A stretch of 64,000 bases of DNA from Ascidiaceihabitans sp034111945 (GTDB lineage Bacteria; Pseudomonadota; Alphaproteobacteria; Rhodobacterales; Rhodobacteraceae): positions 1 to 64,000 of the forward strand of contig JBLHSG010000009.1 of the NCBI GenBank assembly GCA_047626725.1, read 5' to 3'. Of this stretch, positions 1 to 8,363 are shown in pieces (within the stretch, counting starts at the first letter, position 1; every line of letters starts with the position of its first letter). The notes below the pieces were generated by a model. It made no database searches. It saw only the letters and a program-made list of their open reading frames with translations, and had not been told where the DNA came from. The position numbers were made by a program, and so were the translations under genes.

Positions 1-78
1 GACTTGGTTTGCGGAACCCATCAGGGCCAGCGGTCAAAACCGCGCAAACAGGCCGGACACATGACTGCTTCTGACTAA

Positions 79-810
79 TGCACAAATCGGATCAAATATG
101 TCTTGCTATGCAAGAGCCATCCACACACGACCTTCGCTGCGCTGTCGTCGACCACGCAAAACGCATTGCTGTCGGGTGGGAATTTGGCCGTGATCGGCGA
201 TGGCAGTACCGGCCGTTGGGAGGTATTTCAGTTCCGAGATGCCGAGATCGTCGCCCCGGGGACTTATGCATTGCGGCACCGTTTACGTGGGCAACTGGGG
301 TCCGATGCGTTGATGCCAGATGTTTGGCCAGAAAATTCGTGGTTTGTGTTGCTGAACGGTTTACCAGCGCAGATCGATCTGGCCGCCAATTTACGCAATG
401 TGGCGCAGAATTTCCTGATCGGTCCGGCGCGCAGATCGTATGATGATCCGTCCTATTTAAAACAAACGCATGCCTTTGCCGGCAATGGTTTGCGCCCTTA
501 TGCCCCTGTGCATGTCCGTGCCGAATTGGGGGCGGGTGACCATGGGTTTGACTGGATCCGTCGCACGCGATTTGATGGTGATGACTGGGAAACCCTTGAG
601 GTGCCATTGAACGAAGAAACCGAGCAATATCAGGTCCGTGTCTCAGTTGGGGGCGTTGTCTTGCGCGATGATATTGTGACGGCTCCTAATTGGACGTACG
701 CGGCGGCTGATCGTGTGGCCGATGGTGTTGTTGGTCTGTATTCGTTTGAAGTTGCGCAAATCTCGGCGCGGTTTGGGGCAGGGTTGTTTCGCACAATCGA
801 AGTGGCCTGA
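79..810 (+). pseudogene. 3' fragment of a GTA-type phage tail (gp15-like) gene
   Basis: The reading frame encodes the C-terminal end of a large GTA tail/host-specificity protein. Recognisable stretches include NLAVIGDGSTGRWEVFQFRD, APGTYALRHRLRGQ and HAFAGNGLRPYAPVH, which I recall from gp15-like proteins of Rhodobacterales GTA clusters. Full-length family members are over 1000 residues, whereas about 235 remain here. All three plus-strand frames hit stops just upstream (62-64, 72-74, 76-78), so the fragment is not joined to a longer frame in this window. The open frame could only initiate at a TTG (103) or an internal codon, with no ribosome-binding site. Similarity seems to begin near residue 14 of that frame. 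The stop overlaps the next start (TGATG), the usual coupling. A frameshift, deletion or insertion-element junction near position 80 could explain the break; which one cannot be told here. Confidence 0.7.
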
Positions 811-1106
811 TGCGTCCGGTTTTACACAGCGATCTCACCGCTGCTGCCCGCGTGTTGCTGCTTGAGCCTGAGATCAAGAGGTCTGAGATTGTCTCGAAAA
901 TGATGCAGGAGGCGCAATACGCGGATCGTTACACCAGACGGTTGGGCAAGCCGCATCCGCAGTGGGGGAATGGCACGTTGGCGGCAGCGGCGCAGAAATA
1001 CGTGATGGCGGATGAACCCAGCATGGACAGTTCGGAGTATTGTAAATGCTTGACCCTGGTTTTGGGAAGCCTCGTCGCGCGGCGAACGGTTGATACGATC
1101 CGGTAA
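810..1106 (+). CDS. DUF7742-like small protein at the GTA cluster edge
   Basis: A 98-residue protein of unknown function whose start overlaps the stop of the upstream tail gene by one base (TGATG), so translation was probably coupled to it. It is mostly helical by composition, with no signal peptide or membrane segment. It has a conserved-looking middle (YADRYTRRLGKPHPQWGNGT) and a Cys pair near the end (EYCKCL). I recognise it as the short gene that lies between GTA gp15 and cysE in many Rhodobacterales. Its link to GTA production is by position only. The gene is intact even though its partner is broken, so it may no longer be expressed. Confidence 0.65.
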   Translation: MRPVLHSDLTAAARVLLLEPEIKRSEIVSKMMQEAQYADRYTRRLGKPHPQWGNGTLAAAAQKYVMADEPSMDSSEYCKCLTLVLGSLVARRTVDTIR

Positions 1107-1265
1107 GGGGCATGAAATCGGGGCGATCATTCAATTGTGATAATCGCGTGTTGAGCATCTGGATCGGGCTTCAAAACAGGCAAATCACGCTGTGAAAGCC
1201 ATCGGTGACTGATCCATTCATTTTTGAAATATGTTCCATCACAGGTTTGCGTTTGGCAATTTGTC

Positions 1266-1286
1266 ACTTAGATGGGTAGTCTAAGT
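1266..1286. promoter_or_regulatory. Inverted repeat upstream of cysE
   Basis: ACTTAGA-N7-TCTAAGT is a perfect 7+7 inverted repeat ending about 20 bases before the cysE start. Flanking TTGTC and GACAA extend the symmetry with a two-base bulge. The spacing suits an operator over the promoter or 5' leader. No regulator is identified by the sequence. Confidence 0.4.
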
Positions 1287-1306
1287 AAGACAAAGAGAGG
1301 CTGACC

Positions 1307-2116
1307 ATGGCTGAAGCACAACGAAATATCACCGCACTGGACCCAGTTTGGGAACGGATCACAACCGAAGCACGTCAGGCTGTAACAGACGAGCCATTGA
1401 TTGGTGGCTTTGTGCATGCCTGTATTTTGCATCACAAATCCTTGGAAAAAGCGCTGTCATATCGCATTGCAGCAAAGTTGGCGTCAAATGAGATGTCGAT
1501 GGTTGTCGTGCGTGAGGTCGTCGAAGAAGCCTACGCAACGGATCGGGAATTAGTGGCAGCAGCGCGTGCTGATCTAGGTGCGATTTATGATCGTGATCCA
1601 GCGTGTCACCGCCTGTTACAGCCGATCCTGTATTTCAAAGGTTATCAAGCAATCCAAGCTTACCGTGTTGGGCATTTCCTCTGGGAACGTGGTCAAAAAG
1701 ACTTGGCTTATTTCGTGCAAATGCGTGTGTCAGAAATCTTTGGTGTAGATATTCACCCTGCCGCGCGTATCGGGCGTGGCATCATGATTGACCATGCTCA
1801 TTCGATCGTCATTGGCGAAACGGCAGTGGTTGGTGACAACGTGTCGATGCTGCATTCTGTGACGCTGGGCGGGACCGGAAAAGAAGAAGAAGACCGTCAT
1901 CCTAAAATTGGCAACGGTGTGCTGATCGGTGCGGGTGCCAAGGTTTTAGGGAACATCAAAGTCGGTGATTGCAGCCGCATTGCCGCGGGTTCTGTGGTGC
2001 TAGACGAAGTGCCACCATGTAAGACTGTTGCGGGTATTCCTGCACGGATTGTTGGCGAAGCAGGATGTGATCAACCATCTGTTTCCATGAACCATATGCT
2101 TGGCCCACAAGACTAA
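1307..2116 (+). CDS. cysE: Serine O-acetyltransferase
   Basis: Transfers acetyl from acetyl-CoA to L-serine, giving O-acetylserine, the carbon acceptor for sulfide in cysteine synthesis; cytoplasmic. The 269 residues have the family layout: an N-terminal helical domain (about 1-140), then left-handed beta-helix hexapeptide repeats (about 145-245) containing DIHPAARIGRGIMIDHAH and LHSVTLGGTGK. The catalytic His lies in the DHAH segment. The start has an AGAGAGG ribosome-binding site 8 bases upstream. A tail after the helix (about 245-269) would hold the C-terminal feedback/synthase-binding segment, here ending in GPQD rather than the classical terminal Ile. Cysteine synthesis genes for sulfate reduction are in the same window at 54.5-59 kb. 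A palindrome lies just upstream and a strong terminator follows. Confidence 0.95.
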   Translation: MAEAQRNITALDPVWERITTEARQAVTDEPLIGGFVHACILHHKSLEKALSYRIAAKLASNEMSMVVVREVVEEAYATDRELVAAARADLGAIYDRDPACHRLLQPILYFKGYQAIQAYRVGHFLWERGQKDLAYFVQMRVSEIFGVDIHPAARIGRGIMIDHAHSIVIGETAVVGDNVSMLHSVTLGGTGKEEEDRHPKIGNGVLIGAGAKVLGNIKVGDCSRIAAGSVVLDEVPPCKTVAGIPARIVGEAGCDQPSVSMNHMLGPQD

Positions 2117-2133
2117 AATCAGATTTGAAAACG

Positions 2134-2163
2134 AAAAAGCCGAGGAACATTCTTCGGCTTTTT
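2134..2163. terminator. Bidirectional intrinsic terminator between cysE and pdhC
   Basis: AAAAAGCCGA, a 10-base loop, then TCGGCTTTTT followed by more T. The A-tract before and T-tract after the stem let it work on both strands, serving cysE (plus) and the pdh operon (minus). Confidence 0.85.
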
Positions 2164-2191
2164 TGTGTTTTTGTTTAATAGCCAAAGCTCG

Positions 2192-3481
2192 TCAGGCGAG
2201 CATTGCAACCGGATTTTCTAGATTGTCCACAATCGCATTCAGCAGTTCTGCACCAAGCGCGCCATCGATCACACGGTGATCAACGCTCAGCGTCACGGAC
2301 ATAACTGTCGCGATGCCTAGGTCACCATCTGCACCGACAACAGGGCGTTTTTTGCCAGCACCAACCGCTAGGATCGCTCCGTGCGGTGGGTTGATTACTG
2401 CGTCGAAATTATCGATCCCGAACATACCCAAGTTGGAAATCGCAAAACTACCGCCTTGGTATTCATGCGGCGCAAGCTTGCGATCACGGGCACGGGCGGC
2501 AAGGTCCTTCATCTCGGCGGACAATGCAGAAAGCGACTTCATTTCGGCGTCTTTCAAGACCGGTGTAAACAGGCCACCTTCGATTGCGACAGCAACTGCC
2601 ACGTCCGATGGTTTTAGTTTGAAAACACGATCGCCAGCCCAGACTGAATTGGCATCCGGGACCGTTTGTAGAGCCAGTGCGCAAGCTTTGATGATAAAAT
2701 CGTTCACCGAAAGCTTCACGCCGCGTGCTTCGAGCTGCTTGTTCAGCGTGGCGCGGAATGTCAGCAAGGCGTCCAATTGGATGTCGCGACGCAGGTAAAA
2801 ATGCGGCACGGTTTGTTTGGCTTCTGTCAGGCGCGCTGCGATAATTTTGCGCATTCCATCCAGTGGAACTTCTTCGTACTCGCGGCCTTCGTACATTTTT
2901 GCGACCGTGCTTGCACTGGCGCTTGTCGCGATTGCAGGGGCCGAAACTGCCGCGGCGGGTGCCGCAGTTGCATCTGCTTTTGGTTGGGCTGTCGCATTTT
3001 CAACATCAGCCTTAACAATGCGTCCACGTGGGCCAGAGCCCTTGATCGCATTTAGGTCCAGACCTTTTTGTGATGCAATCCGGCGGGCCAAGGGCGACGC
3101 AAAAATGCGTTCGCCACTGGCTGCAACAGGGGCCGCCGGTGCAGGAACCGCAGCGGGTTCTGAGGGTGCATTAACTTCGGGTTCAGGTGCTGCTTTGGCT
3201 GCCGGGGCAGGGGCGGCAGACACGTCATCTGCGCTTTCACCGTCTTCGAGCATGACCGCAATTGCCGTGTTCACTTTGACGCCTTCGGTGCCTTCTGCGA
3301 TCAGAATTTTGCCAATCACCCCTTCGTCGACGGCTTCAAATTCCATCGTCGCTTTGTCTGTCTCGATTTCAGCCAAAAGATCGCCGGATTGAACCGTGTC
3401 CCCTTCCTTGACCAGCCATTTTGCGAGCGTGCCTTCTTCCATTGTCGGAGAGAGGGCTGGCATCAGAATTTCGATTGTCAT
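2192..3481 (-). CDS. pdhC: Pyruvate dehydrogenase E2 (dihydrolipoamide acetyltransferase)
   Basis: Core acyltransferase of the pyruvate dehydrogenase complex, passing acetyl from lipoyl-lysine to CoA. The 429 residues show one lipoyl domain (1-80, lipoyl Lys43 in ETDKATMEF), an Ala/Pro-rich linker, a peripheral-subunit-binding domain (about 128-165, FASPLARRIASQKG), a second Ala-rich linker, and a catalytic domain (about 200-429) with DHRVIDG (His402, Asp406). It is the last gene of pdhA-pdhB-pdhC, 12 bases after pdhB, with an AAGGAG ribosome-binding site. The lipoyl domain is nearly identical to that of the adjacent E1 beta, suggesting intragenic duplication or conversion. The E3 gene is elsewhere (19549) but appears co-regulated. 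Confidence 0.96.
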   Translation of the reverse strand: MTIEILMPALSPTMEEGTLAKWLVKEGDTVQSGDLLAEIETDKATMEFEAVDEGVIGKILIAEGTEGVKVNTAIAVMLEDGESADDVSAAPAPAAKAAPEPEVNAPSEPAAVPAPAAPVAASGERIFASPLARRIASQKGLDLNAIKGSGPRGRIVKADVENATAQPKADATAAPAAAVSAPAIATSASASTVAKMYEGREYEEVPLDGMRKIIAARLTEAKQTVPHFYLRRDIQLDALLTFRATLNKQLEARGVKLSVNDFIIKACALALQTVPDANSVWAGDRVFKLKPSDVAVAVAIEGGLFTPVLKDAEMKSLSALSAEMKDLAARARDRKLAPHEYQGGSFAISNLGMFGIDNFDAVINPPHGAILAVGAGKKRPVVGADGDLGIATVMSVTLSVDHRVIDGALGAELLNAIVDNLENPVAMLA

Positions 3482-3493
3482 GATGGGCGCTCC

Positions 3494-4852
3494 TTACTTG
3501 TAAGTGACTTGTTTCACGGCGGCGATAACTTCGTCCGTCGTGATCAAAGCGTGGCGTTCAAGGTTGGCGGCGTAGGGCATGGGCACGTCTTTCCCTGTGC
3601 AATTGATCACTGGCGCATCGAGGTAATCAAACGCCTCTTGCATGATCACAGAACTGATGTAACTGCCCACAGACCCTTGTGGCCAACCTTCTTCGACTGT
3701 CACGCAACGATTTGTTTTCATGACAGATTTGATGATCGCAGGGGTGTCCATCGGGCGCAATGTCCGCAGGTCAATAACCTCGGCGCTGATCCCGTCTTCG
3801 GCCAGTTTATCCGCAGCTTCCAACGCGTATTTCATACCGATCCCAAAGCTGACGATCGTGACGTCGGTGCCTGTGCGCCAGATACGCGCCTTGCCGAATG
3901 GGACGGTGTAGTCATCGATGTCAGGCACATCAAAACTTTGACCATAGAGGATTTCGTTTTCCAAAAAGATCACAGGATTGTCGTCGCGGATCGCAGTTTT
4001 CATCAGACCTTTGGCATCAGACGCTGAATATGGCATCGCGACTTTCAGACCCGGCACTTGCATGTACCACGCCGCGTAGTCCTGAGAATGCTGTGCACCA
4101 ACGCGCGCAGCTGCACCGTTTGGACCACGGAACACCATAGGCGCACCCATTTGACCGCCGGACATATACAGTGTTTTCGCGGCAGAGTTGATGATGTGGT
4201 CAATCGCCTGCATGGCAAAGTTGAAGGTCATGAATTCCACAATCGGGCGCAAGCCACCAAAGGCGGCACCCGTCGCGATACCGGCAAAACCGTGCTCGGT
4301 GATTGGTGTGTCGATCACTCGACGCGTTCCAAATTCGTCCAACATGCCTTGGCTGATTTTGTAAGCACCTTGATATTCGGCAACTTCTTCGCCCATCAAA
4401 AACACGTCGTCATTGGCGCGCATTTCTTCGGACATACCGTCACGCAATGCTTCGCGAACAGTCTGTTGCTTTAGCTTTGTGCCTTCGGGCCAATCAGGTG
4501 TTTCATCGACCTCAGGTGCTGCGGGGGCGTCTGCAACTGGCGCAGGGGCTGCTGCCGCAGGTGCCGGTTCGGATGCAGGTGCCGCAGCGGCAACATCATC
4601 GATGCTTTCGCCGTCTTCCAGCAAAACCGCAATCGCGACGTTCACTTTGACGCCCTCGGTGCCTTCGGCGATCAGGATCTTGCCAATCACACCTTCATCG
4701 ACGGCTTCAAATTCCATCGTTGCTTTGTCAGTTTCGATCTCGGCCATGATATCGCCGGATTTTACTGTGTCGCCTTCTTTGACCAACCACTTGGCCAATG
4801 TGCCTTCTTCCATCGTCGGAGAGAGCGCGGGCATGAGAATTTCGGTTGCCAT
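3494..4852 (-). CDS. pdhB: Pyruvate dehydrogenase E1 beta with N-terminal lipoyl domain
   Basis: Beta subunit of the thiamin-diphosphate-dependent E1 that decarboxylates pyruvate. The first 80 residues form a lipoyl domain (Lys43 in ETDKATMEF). An Ala/Pro/Glu-rich linker follows to about residue 120, then the transketolase-like pyrimidine-binding fold (VREALRDGMSEEM onward) and the C-terminal transketolase domain. At 452 residues it is about 120 longer than lipoyl-less E1 beta subunits; the lipoylated form is typical of alphaproteobacteria. It has an AAGGAG ribosome-binding site and sits 12 bases after pdhA. Together with pdhC this gives two lipoyl domains per E1beta/E2 pair. Confidence 0.96.
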   Translation of the reverse strand: MATEILMPALSPTMEEGTLAKWLVKEGDTVKSGDIMAEIETDKATMEFEAVDEGVIGKILIAEGTEGVKVNVAIAVLLEDGESIDDVAAAAPASEPAPAAAAPAPVADAPAAPEVDETPDWPEGTKLKQQTVREALRDGMSEEMRANDDVFLMGEEVAEYQGAYKISQGMLDEFGTRRVIDTPITEHGFAGIATGAAFGGLRPIVEFMTFNFAMQAIDHIINSAAKTLYMSGGQMGAPMVFRGPNGAAARVGAQHSQDYAAWYMQVPGLKVAMPYSASDAKGLMKTAIRDDNPVIFLENEILYGQSFDVPDIDDYTVPFGKARIWRTGTDVTIVSFGIGMKYALEAADKLAEDGISAEVIDLRTLRPMDTPAIIKSVMKTNRCVTVEEGWPQGSVGSYISSVIMQEAFDYLDAPVINCTGKDVPMPYAANLERHALITTDEVIAAVKQVTYK

Positions 4853-4864
4853 ATCAATCTCTCC

Positions 4865-5854
4865 TTATGCGTAGATGTCGGTCCACAGCTCTTTCAGAGC
4901 TGGTTCCGGGCTATTTTTGGCGAATTCAGCAGAGGCATTCACGACTGCTTTGATCTCTTTGTCGATGGCCTTCAGGTCATCTTCGGTGGCGTGTTTGCCA
5001 GTCAGCAACAATTCGCGAACCTGTTCGATCGGGTCACGTTCGTCGCGCATTTTCTGGACTTCTTCGCGGGTGCGATATTTGGCCGGATCAGACATTGAGT
5101 GACCGCGGTACCGGTAGGTTTTGATTTCTAGAATGTAGGGGCCTTTGCCCGAACGACAGTGTGCCACAGCGGTTTCGCCAGCAGCTTTGACCGCCAACAC
5201 ATCCATGCCATCAACGGCTTCGCCCGGAATGCCAAACGCCTTGCCGCGCTCGTAGATTTCCGCGGAGGAAGTGGAGCGTTGTTGCGACGTGCCCATGGCG
5301 TATTGGTTGTTTTCGATCACAAAGATACACGGCAACTTCCACAACGCCGCCATGTTGAATGTCTCGTATACTTGACCTTGGTTCGCAGCACCGTCACCAA
5401 AATAGGTGAACGAAACGCGCCCGTTGTCTTTGTATTTGTCGGCAAACGCCAAACCCGCACCCAGTGGAACTTGTGCGGCGACAATACCGTGACCGCCGTA
5501 AAAATGCTTCTCTTTGCTGAACATGTGCATAGAGCCGCCTTTGCCTTTTGAATAGCCGCCCTCGCGTCCTGTCAGCTCGGCCATGACGCCATTCGGGTCC
5601 ATGCCGCAGGCCAACATGTGGCCGTGATCGCGGTAGGATGTGATGCGTTTGTCGCCTTCTTCGGCCGTGGCCTCTAGGCCCACAACAACGGCTTCTTGAC
5701 CGATATACAGGTGACAAAAGCCGCCGATCAGCCCCATGCCATACAATTGCCCGGCTTTTTCTTCAAAGCGGCGGATCAACAGCATATCTTTGTAGTAGGC
5801 TGTCAACTCTTCGGCTGAAGCGTTGGTTTGCTTTGTGGTCTTGCGCGCGGCCAT
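4865..5854 (-). CDS. pdhA: Pyruvate dehydrogenase E1 alpha
   Basis: Alpha subunit of pyruvate dehydrogenase E1; binds thiamin diphosphate and Mg and, with PdhB, oxidatively decarboxylates pyruvate onto lipoyl groups. The thiamin-diphosphate motif GDGAANQGQVYETFN is visible mid-protein, as are GKGGSMHMF and YRYRGHSMSDP (the phosphorylation-loop region of the family). The frame is open to 5911, but the start at 5854 (MAARKTTKQ) is preferred. It has a GGAGG ribosome-binding site 7 bases upstream and gives 329 residues, the usual length. First gene of the pdhABC operon. An 18-bp palindrome about 64 bases upstream of this start is shared with lpd. Confidence 0.96.
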   Translation of the reverse strand: MAARKTTKQTNASAEELTAYYKDMLLIRRFEEKAGQLYGMGLIGGFCHLYIGQEAVVVGLEATAEEGDKRITSYRDHGHMLACGMDPNGVMAELTGREGGYSKGKGGSMHMFSKEKHFYGGHGIVAAQVPLGAGLAFADKYKDNGRVSFTYFGDGAANQGQVYETFNMAALWKLPCIFVIENNQYAMGTSQQRSTSSAEIYERGKAFGIPGEAVDGMDVLAVKAAGETAVAHCRSGKGPYILEIKTYRYRGHSMSDPAKYRTREEVQKMRDERDPIEQVRELLLTGKHATEDDLKAIDKEIKAVVNASAEFAKNSPEPALKELWTDIYA

Positions 5855-5917
5855 GCGGCATCCTCCATCTTTAAATACGTCTTTGAAACGGGCCAGATCA
5901 GAATGGCCCAAAAGAGA

Positions 5918-5935
5918 TAGTTTAGCGTTAAACTA
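5918..5935. promoter_or_regulatory. Palindromic operator candidate upstream of pdhA (same motif as at lpd)
   Basis: TAGTTTAGCGTTAAACTA, a TAGTTTA-N4-TAAACTA palindrome that extends outward to AGATAG/CTATCT. The same 7+7 half-sites with the same spacing occur at 19500-19517 upstream of lpd. The position is compatible with overlap of the pdhA promoter. The regulator is unknown. Confidence 0.65.
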
Positions 5936-6048
5936 TCTTTTACAGGATTCTTCTTCAAAGCGCGAGGGTCAATATGCCGCGCGATGACAAAGCTATTTTA
6001 TTGATGATTGATGATTGATAGGCAGTTAGGGGGCCTGTAGATCGCGGT

Positions 6049-6363
6049 TTAGCGAATGACGATCTCATCGGCGCGCACCATGCCCAGAACCGTGCGGGTT
6101 TGTTCGTCCAGCAAATCCAGATCCAGGTAGTCGTCTGACAACCGTTTGGTCAGGTTTTCCATCCGCGCAACGTCGGCCTGAACACGCAGCAATTGTGTTT
6201 GCAAACCTTCAGCTTCGGCGGTGATTTCGACACGCTTGAACAGCCCATAATCCCCTTGCACAGCGGCAAAGGTAAAATAGACGCCCAATGAAAAGGCGAC
6301 GGCGAAAAATGCAAAAGTGCCAAACGCAGGACGTGCGATGCGGTTCATATGGGTCTGCCTCAT
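6049..6363 (-). CDS. ftsB: Septum formation initiator family protein (FtsB/DivIC-like)
   Basis: A small bitopic membrane protein of the FtsB/DivIC type, part of the divisome link between early and late cell-division proteins. The 104 residues show one membrane helix (about 13-35, AFGTFAFFAVAFSLGVYFTF) and then a coiled coil (about 45-78, heptad-like LQTQLLRVQADVARMENLTKR). The short C-terminal segment is rich in acidic residues. Two starts are plausible: 6363 with AAGAGG upstream, or MNRIAR at 6348. It lies just upstream of pdhA on the same strand, an arrangement common in alphaproteobacteria. About 190 bases including the pdhA operator separate them, so pdhA probably has its own promoter. 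Confidence 0.8.
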   Translation of the reverse strand: MRQTHMNRIARPAFGTFAFFAVAFSLGVYFTFAAVQGDYGLFKRVEITAEAEGLQTQLLRVQADVARMENLTKRLSDDYLDLDLLDEQTRTVLGMVRADEIVIR

Positions 6364-6497
6364 GCCGCCTCTTGATGGGCGGATGCGCAGACTATGCCAC
6401 AGGTGGTTTGATTTGTGAATCCCCTGATTCGCATCTGGATTCCAAATGTTACGCAGGCGCGTCCGACGTATCGGGCACGCCTGTGATTAAAGTTTGC

Positions 6498-7691
6498 TTA
6501 TCCGCCCAACGCCGCGACACCGGGCAAGGTTTTGCCCTCCATCCATTCCAGAAACGCGCCGCCTGCGGTGGAAATATAGGTGAAATCATCTGCGGCATTG
6601 GCCAAATTTAACGCCGCTACCGTGTCACCACCGCCTGCAACCGTCACCAGATCGCCCGCGCGTGTGGCCTCAGCGGCGGCTTTTGCGGCTTTCATTGTGG
6701 CAATGTCGAATGGCTCAATTTCAAACGCACCTAGCGGGCCATTCCAGATCAAAGTCTTGAGCGATTTAAATTCAGCCAAGATGGCGTCGACCGCTGCGTC
6801 CCCGGCATCCAGCACCATCTGGTCAGCAGCAAGTTTGGTGTTTTCATCCAAAGTGACCATGTCATACGGCGCGCCAGCTTTGAATTCGCGCGCAACACGG
6901 CCATCGACGGGCAGGATGATGCGGCAGCCGGTGGTTTCGGCCTTGATTAGAATGTCGCGCGCCGTGTCGTGCAAATCGGGTTCCTGCAAGGATGCGCCCA
7001 AATCGGCGCCCATCGCGCCCAAAAATGTGTTCGCCATGCCGCCGCCGATCACCAGGACGTCCAGCTTGGTGACCAGGTTCGACAGTAAATCCAGTTTGGT
7101 CGACACTTTGGCACCACCAACAACTGCGCCAACAGGGCGGGTCGGGGTGCTTAGGGCGGCCTCAAGGGCGGACAATTCGGCCTGCATCAACCGACCTGCA
7201 CAGCTGGGCAACAGCCGCGCGAGGCCTTCGGTTGAAGCATGTGCGCGGTGCGCGGCGGAAAATGCATCGTTGCAATATACATCACCTAAGGCTGCGATCC
7301 GGCTGGCAAATTCAGGGTCATTGGCGGTTTCGCCAGGGTAAAAACGGATGTTTTCCAGCAGCAAAATGTCGGCACTTGCGTCTTCTGACGTGTGCGCTTC
7401 TGCTCCCTCAAGGGTTTCGACCAACAAAACGGATTTCCCGAACGCTTTTTCCAAGGCAGGCAGGCAGACGCGCAGGGATAAATCCAAAACGACTTTGCCT
7501 TTGGGGCGACCAAAGTGCGCCAACAGGATCGGGCGGCCACCTTTGGCCAGAATATCAGCAATTGTCGGGGCAATCCGTTCAATGCGCGTGGCGTCCGTGA
7601 CCAGACCGTTTTCGACAGGCACGTTAATGTCGATGCGCACCAACACACGTTTTCCCGCAAGGTCCATATCATCCAGTGATTTCCAGCCCAT
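6498..7691 (-). CDS. pgk: Phosphoglycerate kinase
   Basis: Converts 1,3-bisphosphoglycerate and ADP to 3-phosphoglycerate and ATP, or the reverse in gluconeogenesis; cytoplasmic. The 397 residues are standard length. Visible motifs are RIDINVPV near the N-terminus, LLAHFGRPKG (about 57-66), NDAFSAAHRAHAST (substrate-binding region), VGGAKVSTKLDLL (start of the nucleotide-binding domain), WNGPLGAFE, and a C-terminal glycine-rich TVAGGGDTVAAL with FTYISTAGGAFLEW. The start has AAGGAACG 6 bases upstream. Transcribed toward ftsB with a 134-base gap. The two GAPDH genes are 28 kb away. Confidence 0.96.
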   Translation of the reverse strand: MGWKSLDDMDLAGKRVLVRIDINVPVENGLVTDATRIERIAPTIADILAKGGRPILLAHFGRPKGKVVLDLSLRVCLPALEKAFGKSVLLVETLEGAEAHTSEDASADILLLENIRFYPGETANDPEFASRIAALGDVYCNDAFSAAHRAHASTEGLARLLPSCAGRLMQAELSALEAALSTPTRPVGAVVGGAKVSTKLDLLSNLVTKLDVLVIGGGMANTFLGAMGADLGASLQEPDLHDTARDILIKAETTGCRIILPVDGRVAREFKAGAPYDMVTLDENTKLAADQMVLDAGDAAVDAILAEFKSLKTLIWNGPLGAFEIEPFDIATMKAAKAAAEATRAGDLVTVAGGGDTVAALNLANAADDFTYISTAGGAFLEWMEGKTLPGVAALGG

Positions 7692-7853
7692 CGCGCGTTC
7701 CTTGTTTTATTCAATTAATAGGCGTTGTGTTGCCTGAAACGGGGCTAAGGTCAATCAACTCGCCCAGATGTGTGCGTGATGTGTGTCGGCTTGCCTTGGC
7801 AATTGCCTCTGCGCGCTTTAGGTAACACGACAGATAAAAGACAGGAGAGCCAA

Positions 7854-8363
7854 ATGGCCGAGATTAAAGACCCAGAAAACACGATCCTGATGGAGCTGAA
7901 AGGTGGCACCGTCACCATCGAATTGCTGCCAAAGATCGCCCCGAAACACGTAGACCGTATGAAATCTTTGGTGCGTGCCGGCGAATATGACAACGTCGCA
8001 TTCCACCGCGTCATCGACGGCTTTATGGCGCAAACAGGCGACGTACAGCACGGTGACATGGAAGACGGATTTAACATCCGCATGGCGGGCACAGGTGGGT
8101 CATCCCATGACGATCTGCCAGCTGAATTTTCCAAAGTTCCGCACGCACGTGGATCCATTGGCGCGGCACGTTCCGCCAACCCGGATTCAGCCAACAGCCA
8201 GTTTTTCATCAACTTTGGTGACAACGCATTCCTGAACGGCCAATACACCGTGTACGGCCAAGTGATCAGCGGCATGGAACATGTCGATGCATTGACACGG
8301 GGCGAGCCACCGGCGGAGCCTGATCGTATGATCAGCGTTAAAGTAGCTGCAGATGCTGAATAA
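7854..8363 (+). CDS. Cyclophilin-type peptidyl-prolyl cis-trans isomerase, cytoplasmic
   Basis: Catalyses proline cis-trans isomerisation during protein folding. The 169 residues carry the bacterial cyclophilin signature FHRVIDGFMAQTGD with the catalytic Arg, and NSQFFIN further on. There is no signal peptide, so it should act in the cytoplasm. The frame is open from 7770, but the ATG at 7854 with AGGAG upstream gives the family's N-terminus (MAEIKDPENTILMELKGG). Its last 11 bases overlap the start of a second, exported cyclophilin, so the two are translationally coupled. A PpiB-type assignment is likely, but no specific symbol is secure. Confidence 0.93.
   Translation: MAEIKDPENTILMELKGGTVTIELLPKIAPKHVDRMKSLVRAGEYDNVAFHRVIDGFMAQTGDVQHGDMEDGFNIRMAGTGGSSHDDLPAEFSKVPHARGSIGAARSANPDSANSQFFINFGDNAFLNGQYTVYGQVISGMEHVDALTRGEPPAEPDRMISVKVAADAE

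Noticed and set aside
2817..3392. 191-codon plus-strand frame inside pdhC
   Set aside because: Antisense shadow of the Ala/Pro-rich linker region of E2.
6000..6021. Small tandem repeat of TGATGAT
   Set aside because: Only about three imperfect units; low-complexity noise with no evident role.
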